NCBI GenBank assembly: GCA_902806565.1
Contig: CADCXA010000021.1
Span: forward strand, 1,302,001 to 1,366,000
Source: Hypoxylon rubiginosum
Lineage: Eukaryota > Ascomycota > Sordariomycetes > Xylariales > Hypoxylaceae
Direction: 5' to 3'
Length of the DNA stretch: 64,000 bases
Program-made: the position numbers and the translations under genes
Notes under the pieces: generated by a model
The model's input: the letters and a program-made list of their open reading frames with translations, nothing else
Told to the model about the DNA's origin: nothing
Databases searched by the model: none
In this document: piece by piece, positions 1 to 13,200 of the stretch
Layout of the letters: each line of letters opens with the position of its first letter
How positions within the stretch are numbered: the first letter of the stretch is position 1

Positions 1-1919
1 CGAAAAACTTGAATGCTAGTCCCCTGGCTACGTGCATATATGCTTATGTTCAGCTGATGTTTGACGTTGAAGCTGAGCCAATAGCCAAATCCAGACAAGG
101 ATTGGGGAGAGAAAGAATTAAGCTTTTCCCCACAGGGCTACCTAGAGGTACCTAGGTACATGTAATGTAAATAAGCCACCTGGGCATCCACCGCTGCACG
201 TTAAATTAGGTGTTTGCTGGGGCCTTCGGGGCCAGTCCCGAGTACCTGGAACCCTCTTAGAAGGACCCTAGAAGAGACATTTGACGCGACAACGGGCAAT
301 TCCGCCTTGATTCTTTTTTCCTCGGAACCACGCGTCTTTTTCATCCCATACCCTAATAATTTCATCGACCTACCCGTTCAAGAGACATTCTTCAACCACT
401 TAGTTTTCGGCGACCTTCAACTGATAAGACTAAAGATAAGCAGCCATTTGTGGCTTTGATAAGGTCATGAATGCTTCGCGATTTTATAATGCCATTATTC
501 ACTTTACAACAATACGACATTACAACAAGTACCGGCATCGTCGCAGTAGCTTGCAGTCTAAGCACCCAGCATGTCTTATCAAAATCTTGACGTGGAGCAA
601 GAGTTTGACGGCTATCCCTGTTCCTACGGTAACACTGCCAAGGTATTATCGTACGCTATACCCTTATTCCTGATACTGACCGCTCAATTAGATATACGTT
701 AGGTAATCCCAAGTGGTGTGTGCCCACTCTTACTGACTGTTGTTCATCAGCATCAGCATCTATGTAGGGCGATATCTGAGTCGAGTCTGAGGCCATGAAT
801 CCGGCCAAGCAGCGCTGGAGTCCAAGTCTTCACTATCGGTTCACCACGTACGTCTCACGTGAAGCCTTTATAGTTATTGGTCGCCACGTGAGCAGACGTT
901 TTGTTTGTTAGACAGGCCCTCTTTTTGTCCACGATAGTAGTTTGCTCGAGAGAAATTTCTACTGCCAAGGGTGCTAAAGGATGATATCCTCGTCATATTT
1001 ATCTCCCCGTCAAATTTGAAGACAACTCCAGTCTGCAACTTCTACCTTGCTGGCTCTTTTGACGAATATACGGTCGTCTGCCTGGTCCATACGGGTCATC
1101 GATCTAGTGTCGTGGCCCGTCGTTAACTTGTCGTTCCCATTACGTTCGATGAGTTACATCATACTTCAGACCGAAAATGCCCAAATCCGCATCTATATGT
1201 AGATTTGGGTGTCCAAACTGGGTCTGGGTTGAGTCTATAGAACGCATGGCCCTTACATATCGTCAAGGGGGGAAAGTGTGCAATCGACTATAAGTGGATT
1301 CTACAAAAGCTCTTCGATGAATGGACCCGCGCAGATAACCCAAACCCCAGCCGTTGTCCAATCTTGATTGCAACCTCAGCCAGCCCACAAGGGTCGCAGA
1401 TCTCATCCCGCGCTGAATCTGCTTATCTACACCATCCGCCCAATAGCATTTTGGCGTATGCCACACCTTGGTTCATGAGCTCATGCATGCCAAGGTCCCT
1501 CCTCACCTCTCCTCTCATACCTCTGCTCATACCATACCTCTACTCATCTCTGTGTCACTGTGGCATATTCTAGCTCCTGCGGAGGCACATCTATAAACGC
1601 CCTCCCATCCCTTCTTACACTACTACATAACTCTAGGCGAAGTAGGGCGTGCCGTTCTAAATCGGCGCCTCCCGACCTGCATTGACCATCGCAATCCGGC
1701 CTCTCTGGTAGCGGAGTTGACCTGAGGTTTGGAGTCGACCTCAAAATCTATCTATTTGCCTTAGGCATTAAACGCCGAGGGTATTTATCTCTCCCACAAA
1801 CTCTAAATTGTTAGATCATCCCATTTCCTTCACCGGACATAATCAAACTTGGTCGTTAACCTCTCAATAGATCCCTTCTTCTTTATCGTCATCCCAACCA
1901 TTGTTCCATAATAGCAAAG
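1..1919. other. gene-free left flank
   Basis: I see no credible gene here. Open frames are short (under 82 codons), lack splice-linked neighbours and have no recognisable motif. The right end is the 5' flank of the permease. The only notable local structure is a cluster of three GATAAG sites, listed separately. Confidence 0.6.
423..463 (+). promoter_or_regulatory. cluster of three GATAAG motifs
   Basis: GATAAG occurs at 423-428, 435-440 and 458-463, all in the same orientation. Paired HGATAR sites bind the fungal nitrogen regulator AreA/NIT2, and purine permeases are commonly nitrogen controlled. The cluster lies about 1.46 kb upstream of the permease start, which is far, so the link is only an inference. 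Confidence 0.2.
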
Positions 1920-3619
1920 ATGTCGAGCCCTACCTCCAGTAATGAAATCGACTCTGCACAGAGAGAGAAGGCGATCGATGTCAACTATGACCTCGATTAC
2001 GTCAACGACAGCAATGCTGTCCATAGTCAAGTTTTCACGCAAGGCGAGTCCGTCTATGCTAAGCTCCATCGGTTCGCTGGCAAGTTCGGCATGGAGCAGC
2101 GCGGTATAGAGCGCGTTCCAACCGATGAGAGAACCGACTCCAGTCTGATCCAGGTCGGCACGCTGGTAAGATGGGCCTCTATTCTTAGTTCTCAGTTGCG
2201 GTTCAATAATGCTCACACTATCTAGTGGTTTGCTGCCAATATGGTCGTTTCCTCGTTCGCAATTGGCGCCCTTGCTCTCCCCGTCTTCGCTCTTGGATTC
2301 GTCGACACCGCCCTGACCATCATATTCGTCAACTTCCTGGGAATCCTACCAGTGTGCTTCTTCTCGACCTTTGGTCCCAAGTTTGGATTACGACAGATGG
2401 TCTTGTCCCGCTTTTACTTTGGGTACTATGGAGTGAAACTTGGTACGTTGCCAAAGGCTCACGGGTCTCAAGTCCCTTTCATAAACCGCTAGCCATCTAA
2501 CCATAACTTGTCTAAATAGTTGCACTCTTTAACGTCTTGGCCTGCATTGGTTGGTCCTCTGTGAACGTTATTGTCGGCGCCCAGTTCTTTCACGCCGTCA
2601 ATCAGGACGTTCCAGGCTGGGCCGGAATCCTAGTCATCTCGGTCGCGACCCTGATCATCTGCACGTTCGGCTACCGTATCGTACACGTGTACGAGAAGTG
2701 GTCGTGGATCCCGATTTTCATCATCTTTATGATCGTCCTAGGCACATTTGCCCATTCAGGGGATTTCAACTCCCTGCTACCCCTGAACACCGGACCGGCG
2801 GAGGCCGGTGGTGTACTCTCCTTTGCGGCGTCCGTGTTCGGTTTTGCGACGGGATGGACGTCATACGCAGCAGACTACACCGTATACCAACCGGTAACCC
2901 GCTCACGGAAATCGGTCTTTACCTGGACCTTCCTTGGCCTATTTGTCTCGCTGTGCTTCACCGAGCTTCTAGGAGCCGCCATCGCTACAGCCATGGCTAC
3001 GAACCAAGGCTACGCGGACTCGTATGCGGACGCGCACATCGGGGGCCTTCTAGCCCAAGTCCTTGTTCCCCGCTATGGCCGCTTCGGCGAATTCTGCATA
3101 GTGCTTCTAGGACTTTCTATCATCGGCAACAACTGTCCCAATCTCTACTCCGTGGCCCTATCCCTTCAGCTCCTGTCCCAAAAGACGAGCCGCATACCCC
3201 GGTTCGTGTGGACCTTCGTCTGCACCGGCGTGTACCTCGCCATATCGATCCCGGGCTACGACAACTTCGAGACCACGCTGGAGAACTTCATGCTTGTCAT
3301 CGGCTACTGGCTCGCCATCTACGAGGGCGTCTCCCTCACCGAGCACTTCGTCTTCCGCCGCAACTCCCTCGCGCGCTACGCCCCCGAGACCTACTGCGAG
3401 CCCTCCCGCCTGCCCCCCGGCTTCGCCGCCATCGGCGCCTTCTGCGTCGGCATCGTGGGCGCCGTCCTCGGTATGTCCCAGACGTGGTACACGGGCCCGA
3501 TCGGCAAGCTCTGCGGCGCCGCGTTCGGCGGGGACGTCGGCTTCGAGCTCGCGTTCTCGTTCACGGCGCTCAGCTACCTCGCGTTTAGGGCGGTGGAGAA
3601 GGCGGGTTTCAAACGATAG
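1920..3619 (+). CDS. FCY2: NCS1-family purine/cytosine permease (FCY2-like)
   Basis: Plasma-membrane proton symporter of the NCS1 family (Transp_cyt_pur), expected to import cytosine, adenine, guanine or hypoxanthine. Model: exons 1920-2165, 2226-2442 and 2520-3619, joined in phase to 520 residues, close to yeast Fcy2 (533). The introns are 60 and 77 nt with GTAAGA/GTACGT donors and TAG acceptors. The family pattern is clear: a soluble N-terminus ending in a GIERV stretch, then WFAANM opening the first membrane segment, GLRQM-LSR in exon 2, GWSSVN and GAQFF at the start of exon 3, and an ATGWTSYAADYT stretch with the conserved YAADY core. About 12 hydrophobic segments follow to the C-terminus. 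The start is the first ATG of the open frame and gives a normal N-terminal length. Substrate preference among purines and cytosine cannot be read from the sequence. Confidence 0.93.
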
Positions 3620-6600
3620 ATAAGAAAGAAAAGTAAGGGGTGGGTAATTTGTAATATAGGAGTGAAAAGGGGTATTTGTCGACATTCGATTTGCTTTGTA
3701 CTGAACATTTCGTTTCAGTGGTATGGTGGGAAAATTGACCCTTGGCTCTTGTAAGGGGAAACCTGGGTTTACTCGGTAGGGGGGATAAGAGATTATAATG
3801 AAGTTATGCGTTGCGCAATGGACTTCGATTTCTAATGCTACCTTCCGTGAAAGTATGAGTTTAGTCTTACCTTGATTACAATTAAAGACTGATAAAGTGC
3901 GTATACGAATGAAGTTATAGGTTGAAAGTTAAGGGGATTCAAATGTATTTGTCGAACCGTTATATATCTCATGTTAGTCAACCTCGAGCACAGATCAAAC
4001 CTCGGAGGGAGCCGTTCCCGCAGCTTTACTAGGACTAAACACAACATCGTGGTCCAAGAGGCAACCGGCATCTAGCTTATCTATGGGAGAGTAGCTTGGA
4101 TCCTACCAACCAATCAAGAGCTGATTCTAGTATGCCGAAAGACAGATTGCCCAAGCTGCAATGCTATGCAGTGGCTACATGTGTTTGTCCATAGCAAAAA
4201 GTAGAGGCAGCTGCTGTTTGCGTTTGGGGAATTTGTTACTCTCAGTACCTAGGATAAGTCGACATTTCTTCGATAACTCTTCTTCGTTAGGTATATATTT
4301 ATGCTCGGGTTTTCGTTGTTGGCCTACCTCTTTTAGTCCGCAACTCATAGCATTGGCTTTCGGGATCTTTTCTTACTGTCACAATCCCTTCTCCCTAGAA
4401 CCGTGCCATACCTACCATGTATCCATAATATATAGAAAAATATCCCATATCATTAAACCTTTTTGCTTTTCTTAGATTTCTTCTAGTCCTTGCTAGCCAT
4501 GGTAGATATTGGGTTTGAAGACACTGCCCTCTTATTCACCCCTAGAAATCATCATGCGCATCCAATATCATGCGTGTGGCGGCTAGTACACAAGTCATAT
4601 GCAACAGGGACGACGATATGTTATTGGCTCCCATAGACATATTGTGTAGTCATCGCATTGGATTCGCTCCGGAGCTCGTAAGGCTCCGTTGAAATATACG
4701 GCTAACTCTAATGCTTGGGAAGTCGTTTGGATAGCCTTCTCTACTAAGAAGGGCAACACGTACACGCACGAAGCTCGGCCAAGGGGCTACAAGAGGAGTC
4801 AATCTCGAGCGTAGCGCTGCACTCCATCATGGGATAATACCATCTCATACAGATTGATAGTGGGATTGGCGTCGACGAGGCAACTAATTATAGGAAATGA
4901 GAACCCATGGTAAGAATGCGCATTCAAACTACCCTCGACAGCTGAGACAGAAGTGCTAATACGAGCGGCGCGATTAGCATCCACCGGGAGGTGCGGAGCT
5001 TTTGAATGGTCGAGCCGAAGATACTCGACATCCCTGATCGACTCTAATTTTCTTCATGAAGTTCAACATCGAAACCGAACTCGATTTACCATGATACCCT
5101 ATTCTACGGGGGAATTATTCACAAGCAACGCGATAGCCCGGCGCGTAGCAGTACTTATCGCAAGTTGCTAAGGAAGGAAGCAGCCGTCAAGGTGTGGTCT
5201 CTCAACCGAGGCGATGATGGCGACAATTCCGAAGAGTAAACCATCTGCTGTTCGGGAGGACGTGGAGGCACTCATCCCAACGACCACCTTCGCGCAGACG
5301 ATGTAGAGTCAACGTATTCCACTACGAGGAGGCGAGATCCCCTCACAACAAGAACTGAACCTCCTATGATCGTTCATAGAAGGGGGGAGGTGGTTGTCTG
5401 ACGCAGCTAAGACAACCCCTGATAATATCGGTGCTACAAGCCTCTTCTGTTTTTGATGCTCAGCTACATAAAATAAATCCAATAAGCCCCAGATGCCAAA
5501 GCATAGTCTTCCGTAGGAAGTCCTCGAGGAACAGAAAAGTTTGGAGCCGAGCAGCACAGAAAGCAGAAAAGGAAGGAGGGGAGAACTAAACTGATACCAT
5601 ATTGGGGGAATAAGCTTCTAGTCGGGGTGAAAGTTCTGGCGATGACTCTCCAATTGGCATGACTACCAGGTAGTGAGATACACATGGAAGACTCCCTCAA
5701 TAGACTTGAGAAGGTAGATAGGTAGACTTAAGTGTGAAAGTGAGAATAGGATTAATCTCGAGCGTCCTCTAACTTATTTCGTATATCATAGGTGAATGCT
5801 AACTTTGATACTGTGAAGTGACCTCAATGCTACACGTCCTAAGGTGTAGCGAGAAAAGACACGAGAGCGGAGAATAGTGGTTCGTCTAGTCTGTATGAAC
5901 TTCGTAGACTCTGTCGTCGTTGAGGTTTGAAGTCTGGCGTATTCCTTTCAGTTACGCACTAGCCAGCCCGAGGTCGCCATGCCAAACACTTCACACTTCA
6001 CATCATCTCGCACTGTTCATTACAGTAAATTAAAATCTCCTTTCTCAGGTAGGTCTCCATTAATTAAAAGGCACCGCTTATGCCATCCCTTAAAAAAACG
6101 GACGGTATCCTAACGCCCATCACAAAATAAAATGCAAATGCCTGCCTGCTATGAACACCACTTTTTCAATCGAACACTTATAATAACACCTATGCCCTAT
6201 CGTTGCATTATGTATCAACTCGCGTCCCGGCTGAAACCCGAGCTTCCTTCGCGGTACAACTGGTGTGTCAGTTGCTCTCCGTATGTCTTCGCCAGGTAGT
6301 CGTAGTCCGGACAATGGCTAGTTTATATACCTTGGGCGTTCCCCTGAATAGCAGTAGTGACTCGTATCGCGAAGTGTCTTAGCTTCGATAGCGCTAGCTG
6401 GAAATCATAGGCGATGCGCTTCGTCTCGATTTCTTTCGCCCCGCCCGATGAAACGCTTGTCAGTATTTTGCTCGGTGTTGAGCTTTAAGTATGCTTATGG
6501 CTCTGCACATCGATTCATCTAACTCGGCTATTTTTCGAAGTGATGGTGGTGGTCTGACCCCGCGTTGACTCTTTGAATGAAAGCTCCTCTTTGAATGAAA

Positions 6601-6822
6601 GCTCCTCATTGAAGGAAAGTCTTGCCAATGTTCGCTGGTTGGAGCGGCATTGTGGCCTGCTCCCACTTGCCGCTCGTCACTATATCTAGGGGGAGGATCA
6701 TGTCTTTGAGTAGAAGGTACAAGCCCTCGCTGTTGGCCCATACGTCCGTGGGGAGGAAAAGAAACGGGCGCATGCACTCGGTTCCGGGGTGGAGCATTAT
6801 CATCAAGTCCAGACTTGTCGCA
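3620..6822. other. 3.2 kb intergenic region, nothing recognised
   Basis: This lies between the 3' ends of the convergent permease and PEX13 genes. Only short frames without motifs are present. There is no tRNA, transposon gene or tandem repeat I can support. Confidence 0.5.
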
Positions 6823-8241
6823 CTACGAGTAGAACTGTGACTTCTGAAAGCTCTCAGCTGCAATATCCCCGGCTTTGCTGGTGACAACCGGCGGTTGGGG
6901 GTTTGCGTTGCTCGACGATGCGGTCGGTTCGCCAGCACTAGGGGCGCCCTGGATCGCAGCGATGGGTTGTCCGGGTCGCTTGGCTACTTCTAAGAATGTC
7001 GAAGGCAGATATCCCAGTCGTCCGTCTCGAGCTCGGCAACGCCACCATTCGCTCGGGTTGCCCAGAGGATCGCTCTTACTCAGCACGGCGATGAAATCAC
7101 CCTTCTTTACAGCAAGGTCCACGCCCTGGGTAGCGTTCCCTGCTTCTGGGGTGAAGTCGTATAGGACTCGACAGAACTCTAGTTTAGTCGGGTCTAGAGG
7201 CGCATTCTGGCCTGCGACTTCAAGGCGCTTGCGTTCCTCCTCGTCAGCTGATGCGGTGATTGATTGGATGATCTTGTTCATCACATATGGTATACCGAAA
7301 GCTGCAAGAAGGAAGAAGATTAGAGGTTTTCTGCTGGGTTTGGCTTGGCCAGCTCCGTTGGCATCGCCTGGCACTTGACGCCCCTCAAAGCGAGCGAAAG
7401 CCGATGGTGTGAGCGCCATTGCATCGACCGGAGGCGGGCGGCCGGTCAATTTGGCGTAGAGGGTACGGAGCCATCGCATAATCGTGAAGATACCCAAGAC
7501 GGATCCAAGAGTGTTGCGTAGGTTGCTCAATTGCTCGGCCACGGACACCATAGCTACCGCCTCGTCAGTAACCGATTCTCGCATTCGCAGTACTGTATAT
7601 CCTAGTTCACTTACCGAAGAAGCTTGAGTGGGTTGCCATGTAAGTGCTTTCAAGCATCTGGGCAAAGCCACTGAAGGCGCCTACGAGTCCCTCCAGCATC
7701 TGGAATGTAGCCTGAGTGTTGTTGCTGAAACGGGCGGTAAGGCTGTTAGGAGTGTTCGGGTCGTTCGGCATCATTCCGGGCATGCCACCACCATACATTC
7801 CCCCATACATGTTGCCATAACCACCTCCCATACTTCCCATACCGCCGTACATGCCCGTACCGTAGCCACCAAATCTGTTATACGGGGACGAGTACGGGCT
7901 GTATGCGGCATTGTAGGGTGTTCGACTATATGCAGACGCGTTCTGGTTGACAGCCGAGGCGAGGGAGTCGGGACGGGGAGGAATGGTGGGAGTGCCGGAT
8001 GTTGCATTTGAGGCAGCAGTTGTTGATGCAGGAGATGTGATAGCGTTGGATGAAGGCATACCAGTCGCTGTGGTTGATAATGTCGGCGCGGCAGGGTTTG
8101 CTAGTAAGTGTTAAGTGTAAGGACAAAGTAATAAATAGCCAAATATTCATCGTTGACACGTGAAATTGAAATCAGTGCGTTGTGCTACTTACCAGGTGCT
8201 GACGCGCCAGGACGCTCCCAGGGCTTCGGAGGCGAAGCCAT
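6823..8241 (-). CDS. PEX13: peroxin 13, peroxisomal docking protein with SH3 domain
   Basis: Integral peroxisomal membrane protein that docks the cargo receptors Pex5/Pex7 together with Pex14. Model: exons 8241-8193, 8100-7615 and 7553-6823, giving 421 residues. Donors are GTAAGT, and the junctions restore the conserved MA-SPPKPWERPG start and the SSFF-AMVSVAEQ joint. The N-terminal half is low complexity, with Pro/Ser/Thr and then a Tyr-Gly-Met-rich stretch at about residues 80-130, as is usual for fungal Pex13. A hydrophobic segment lies near residues 255-275. The SH3 domain is at about 303-370, with ALYDF-like VLYDF, the WW pair and YLPSTFLE. The tail is Ser/Ala-rich. All family hallmarks are present and nothing suggests decay. 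PEX2 is also in this window, about 45 kb away. Confidence 0.95.
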
Positions 8242-8730
8242 ATTGAGATATTTGCAATATCCTGCAATCCGAGATACTACAAGACCATGCCGATGCTGGA
8301 GGGATGGATATTGTTGTAGGAAGGTTGGCGATTGCAAGGATCTGATGGAGAAGGAAATGTGAGGCGAAGAGGCAAAGAAAGAACCTCGGTATTCGGCCAC
8401 TGTCTGGGCTTCGGCTAAGACCATGCTTAAAAGTGCACGGACCCGTCTCTCACGTGACCCCTTATCAGCACACTCAGCACACTCAGCACTGTCAGCACAC
8501 TTTGAACCCTTTAAACCTCCTAATAAACCTCCTAAAACATCACAACAACTGTCTTCATAAAAGGATACCATATCGTCAATTCGGCATCTCCAAGTGACAT
8601 GAGAATGCATGTGTCTGCGTACCTAATAATATTAAGACCAACGGTATCGCCTCTCCTTTTCATGGACTTCATAACCATTCACGTCCATTCAACAAATGTA
8701 ACATCTCCCAGGAAGTATAACTGTTCTTCA
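8242..8730. other. short spacer: PEX13 promoter and aquaporin 3' flank
   Basis: This 489-bp spacer separates two head-to-tail minus-strand genes. It holds a CACGTG element (listed separately) and a short TCAGCACAC-type tandem at about 8463-8500. No gene is seen. Confidence 0.5.
8450..8458. promoter_or_regulatory. TCACGTGAC E-box upstream of PEX13
   Basis: The sequence TCACGTGAC lies about 210 bp upstream of the PEX13 start codon. This palindromic core is the binding site class of Cbf1-type bHLH factors and is a common conserved promoter element in ascomycetes. Its role here is inferred from sequence and position only. Confidence 0.35.
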
Positions 8731-10262
8731 TCACTTCTTTGAGGCGAAGTCGAATAACCTTCGAGTTCGCTTCTTGAATCCTCCATTCAGTTTATAGTTG
8801 ATTGGACTCTCCGATCCCACGAAGATAAAACCATCATATAAGACGCAACCGATGATAGACCCGACCACAGTTGCAAGCCACGGGCCGTAAAACCACCATC
8901 CGTTCTGGAACACCTCTTGGCCTCGGTATCCGACCGCCCAAGCCACAAGTCTTGGGCCAAAGTCGGATGCTGGATTCAACGCTGAACCGATATTGTAGCC
9001 AAGGGTAAACTTCAAGGTAGTAACTAGCAATCCGAGCACCTACACGCACTATATTAGCACTTCTTTTCTAGCGTCAATGAGCCAAGTCGAAAGACCGGAA
9101 TCTTGATAACTTACCAAGGCATGCATTCCAGCGCCGGGTGGGTTATTTTGGTCGTCTCCCAGCGCGAACACTGCGATCATCATGATGGCACCGCCCACCA
9201 CTTGGTCGAAGAAGGCCGTGCCGGGCGAGACCCATTCCTGGGGACTCGAGAAGAAGGTCTTGGCCATATTCGACATGGTAGGATCAACGTAGCGAATGGT
9301 ATCTCGATAGATACCGTACGCCAGGGCTCCCGCTACGATACTGGCGAGGAACTGCACAAGGATGTAGACGACGCACGATCGCCAGGGGAAGCCCCGAAAC
9401 ATTGATAGACTGATCGATATCGCCGGGTTCATGTGCGCCCCCGACACGCCGCCGCCCAGGTATATACCGAACATCCAGGCAAAGCCCCAAGCCCAGCATG
9501 AGGTTTCGTAGCTGCCGTATTTTGTCTCTTGGTTGGCAGAGAGGTTCACAGAGAGCGTTGCTCCTAATCCCATAAACACGGCTATACCTGTCTATACGTC
9601 AAGTTAGTCTAGACCATCAAAGATGCTAGGGGCCGGGGAAAACGTACCGCAAGGAATTCAGCCAGGGGCTCCGGGTGCTTTGCACGGACTCGGGCCCACC
9701 AGTTACGCAACTCGTTCGGATCTTTCTCCCCTTCTTCCACGTCGTTATGCTCCCGCTGGCCTATCGGCTCGCTGTCAATACCAAAGTTGGGATTGCTTCG
9801 GTTGCTCTTTTTCGTATCGGCCGTGTCGTTCGTGCGCTCTCTGCGTGTGGTACTGTCGTCCCTGGGTTGATATTCGAAGACGGGCAGCCCGGCGTCGTTG
9901 CGTCTGTCACCATGACTGACACCCGCCGCCGTCCTTCTCTTCTTTGAACTACCGCCCTCCGCCGTGCTCGCCTCTTTCTCGGCGTTCGGTTCTGTACGGG
10001 AGACAGCCTCGCCAAGTTCTGCCAAGTCTTCGGAAGATTTAACTGGGGGCCTTGTAGTTATCGCTGCATTTCCTGACTCCTTAGGCCAGCGAGTCACACG
10101 TGGTAGGGGTTTGCCCAGGCTGAATACAGGTTTCTTCTTCGATTGACCGTGCCACGGGTTCGCCTCATGGTAATTAGCGTCGATCCATCCCATGGCTTCT
10201 GCTTGTTCACGGTTGCTTGGTGCTCTCTGCAGACTGTCCCGGACTTTCTGAGTGTTCTCCAT
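8731..10262 (-). CDS. aquaglyceroporin (MIP family) with long N-terminal extension
   Basis: Plasma-membrane channel for glycerol, water or other small neutral solutes. Model: exons 10262-9648, 9591-9115 and 9039-8731, giving 466 residues. The first junction needs the acceptor TATAG before ACAGGT to stay open; the second joins HAL to VLG. About 200 hydrophilic, Ser/Arg/Asp-rich residues precede the six-helix core, as in Fps1/Yfl054-like fungal channels, ending in an NELRNWWARVR stretch just before helix 1. NPA box 1 (HMNPAIS) is at about residue 260 and box 2 (NPASDFGPR) at about 386. The residue after box 2 is Ser, where nearly all MIPs carry the selectivity-filter Arg. The start is uncertain: the frame is open to about 10442 without an ATG, so an upstream exon may add residues; 10262 is the first in-frame ATG. 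Confidence 0.88.
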
Positions 10263-13200
10263 GGTTTCCGAATTCGGATCGCAACTCTGACGGCTTTGAC
10301 CTGTTTCTCTTGACCTGATAACACTTCGTATGTTTGATCTATGTTGGGATACGTCTGAAGTGAGATCGGAAATAGTATCTGGTAACTCTGTTGGGTCCTC
10401 TGCTGCTGAGTATTCGTCAAGGGTCAATGAGCCTGGAATCAATTTTAGGGACTATCTCCCTTTGTGTCATATCGCTAACGGAAGGTAGTACTTCATCTCG
10501 CTAGAAGGCGCGTCGTTCTAATAAAATAAATTCGAATCAGGTTGGAAACGGCTTTCCTAAGTCCTCACGAGTCGTTTCTTGGCCTTGTAATATAAGTGGT
10601 TGACTTCCCCTCGTTAAATACAGTAACGAGCTGTGTTTAGATCTCTACATACCTGGTAGGTGAGCTCGAGTCCAGTGACGTCTTTCGAAGGGACCAAGGG
10701 TTGACCGAGTTTCAAAACGGCAATGACGACTCGTTAGATCTTTCGATCGTCACACATGCATATGTGTTTGTGACGCACGAAGGTTTGTGTAAACTCGTAC
10801 GTACTGTATATGCTTATAAGCGGAGAAGTTGCTCCGCGGGCGCCATAGAAGACTTCAATAACATCGATTACATTGATTACATCTCATATTGGGTAGCTGC
10901 TTTTCTACGACTGGCTACCTGTAGGTTCCCAACTATACCCACTGTTCATGTATTAGTTCCAAGATCCAACCGGGTCCGCCCGCAGAGAAGCACGGCAGCT
11001 TGCAGATGAATCTTCGATCTCTCGCACGAAAATCACCCCAGTATTGCCTCCATCGTACACAAACGTTACACCTGTAATATCAGTTCGGACGGGAAGCCCT
11101 TACTCCTGGTTTTACTGACAGGTCGACACTGAATACCTTTGAACGCAGACTGATGGCACGATGACATAGGGCCTGCTGAGACGGCTCATAATAGCGAGAT
11201 TTCCAAAGTTCTTCTCCGTGGCTCCCATCTGTATGGTGTGACGTCGTTAGGATCTCCTGGGGCGTCCTCGCCTAGCTGACTGCAGCTAAGCGCGTGAACC
11301 CGTTGCACCACCATTGGAGCCGCAACCAATCCACCAATTACCGCTCATAAGCCTAGCACGAAGGACGCTCCGTGGCCCGTTGTGCACCATGATAGCAAAC
11401 CCTCCCAGCGCCGGTAGTTAGTTAGTTCGCTGCGGGGTTTCACTCGTGGCCTTCTAGCCCGTTCGGTTCCTACTTGCCCCTGGACTAGAGCGAAGAGGAA
11501 GCCCTAACCAATGAACTTGGTCTACGAAGCTCCAGATGTCTTCCAGGCTTTCGGGTTACGCATTGCCTCTACCGGCACCATACGGAGTAGCCCGATTTAT
11601 TACGTCTAGAACGTGTGAAACCGCAGTATGAGTTTATCCTTTTCCGAGTATCGAAAGGATTACGCCTTTATATCAAAAAAGGTCGAGTCCCCCCCCCCCC
11701 TTTAATGTGTAGGACCTTTAAGTGAAGCTCCGGCCTGCTGTGTCATGGAGGATAGAATTCCCAGCCAAGCTACTCCTCGGAGACCCCGGAGAAGACTCAC
11801 CTAGACCCGGTGAACCCCGGCTCACTACGTGCTAACCGAAAGCCGTTCAGTGTACAATCGTCCGGCACGAGCATCACACCGGAGCTAGACATGAGACGTA
11901 CGGCTGGGCCTTTTCAGGTTACCCGAGACTTGCGAAGTGAACCTTCTTTTATGTTTATTTTAAATAATTAGCACGTTCCCTCTCAATTACTAATAGTAGG
12001 CTATGCCGACATTAGCATAGACGAGTGAGAGTCCCTAGTGACCTTGACAAGAGACGGAACGCCGCCAATTTAGGTCAAAGTCGAATGCGTTTATACCTAA
12101 TAGCCGGACGTCTTTATAGAAAGAAACGTGTCCTATGTTCCGCTTGGTGAGCTTGGGGTGTTTCCCAAGTGATACCGTAGGATATGTCTTGGTCACTGGA
12201 GGTATGTACCTAGTAGCCATCTCCCATTACTACCGGCACTGGCAACTATCCGCTGCGGACATATCCGATGCACTTTCACGCGCGGCGTCGGGGTGAAATT
12301 TAAGCGACGGCTTTAAGCAGTGATCGCACGGATGAGGGCGGCGAGGCCGATGATAGTTCTAGCGGCCCCTTAGTACTGATGTTCCGGTAGATGCCGACAT
12401 GTTGGCATGTAGGATTCTAGACGCATTCTATCTCTAACGATATACAAGCAGGCAAGATGGACAGCCGGAGAACAGTAGCATGCGACACCTCCGATCACAT
12501 CAAGAACGCCAATTCGGATGCCAAGTGCTCGAGATCTTTGGACACACTGGCGACTCAGGGGACGAAGCGCAATAGAGCTGAAGTGAGCAAGCTGATTGTC
12601 AAACCTTTCCAGGCTGAGAATCTGCAGCCCTGTGTCAAGAAAAATACGTAACTATCATCAAATGTCGTTCCACAGCTTCGGCTTACTAGCTCGAATCTGA
12701 AAACTCGAAATACGCCGCCGAGGGTCCGGCCCTAAGGCCGTCGGCTTCGTCTCCCCTAGTGCCAACGGGCCCGAAAAGACTAAGGTGAAGCCGAACATGT
12801 GCTATTATTCCCGTAGCTTAGTTCTAGTCTGATCGACGCGTAAGCCAACGCTAGGAATTGCTAGTACCAACAAGCTAGTAGATAATATGGTCTAGAAGCA
12901 GTATTGTTCATAATCTGTGCGTACTATTCAGCTGGCCTCGTCAACTACCACATTGCACATCACATCGTACGTGTGCACCTACCTACCTACCTTATACCTA
13001 GGTACGCATTCATTGTCCATGCGAGATCTGATATTGAATTCCCCCATCCTTGGAATGTGTGTTGCTTGAAGATAGAAGCGACATCCCATATCCCAAACTA
13101 CACTAGCGAGCACCTTGATACCTGAAGATGTTGTCGTCGTGGAGGTAGGTAGGTAGGAGGTAGAGAAACAAAATAGAGACGACATTTAAAATCTCCTATT

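Noticed and set aside
2551..3588. 345-codon Arg/His-rich plus-strand frame
   Set aside because: Shadow of permease exon 3, which matches NCS1 permeases along its length.
12035..12220. 61-codon minus-strand frame
   Set aside because: Short, no motif, and inside a long gap with no splice-linked frames.
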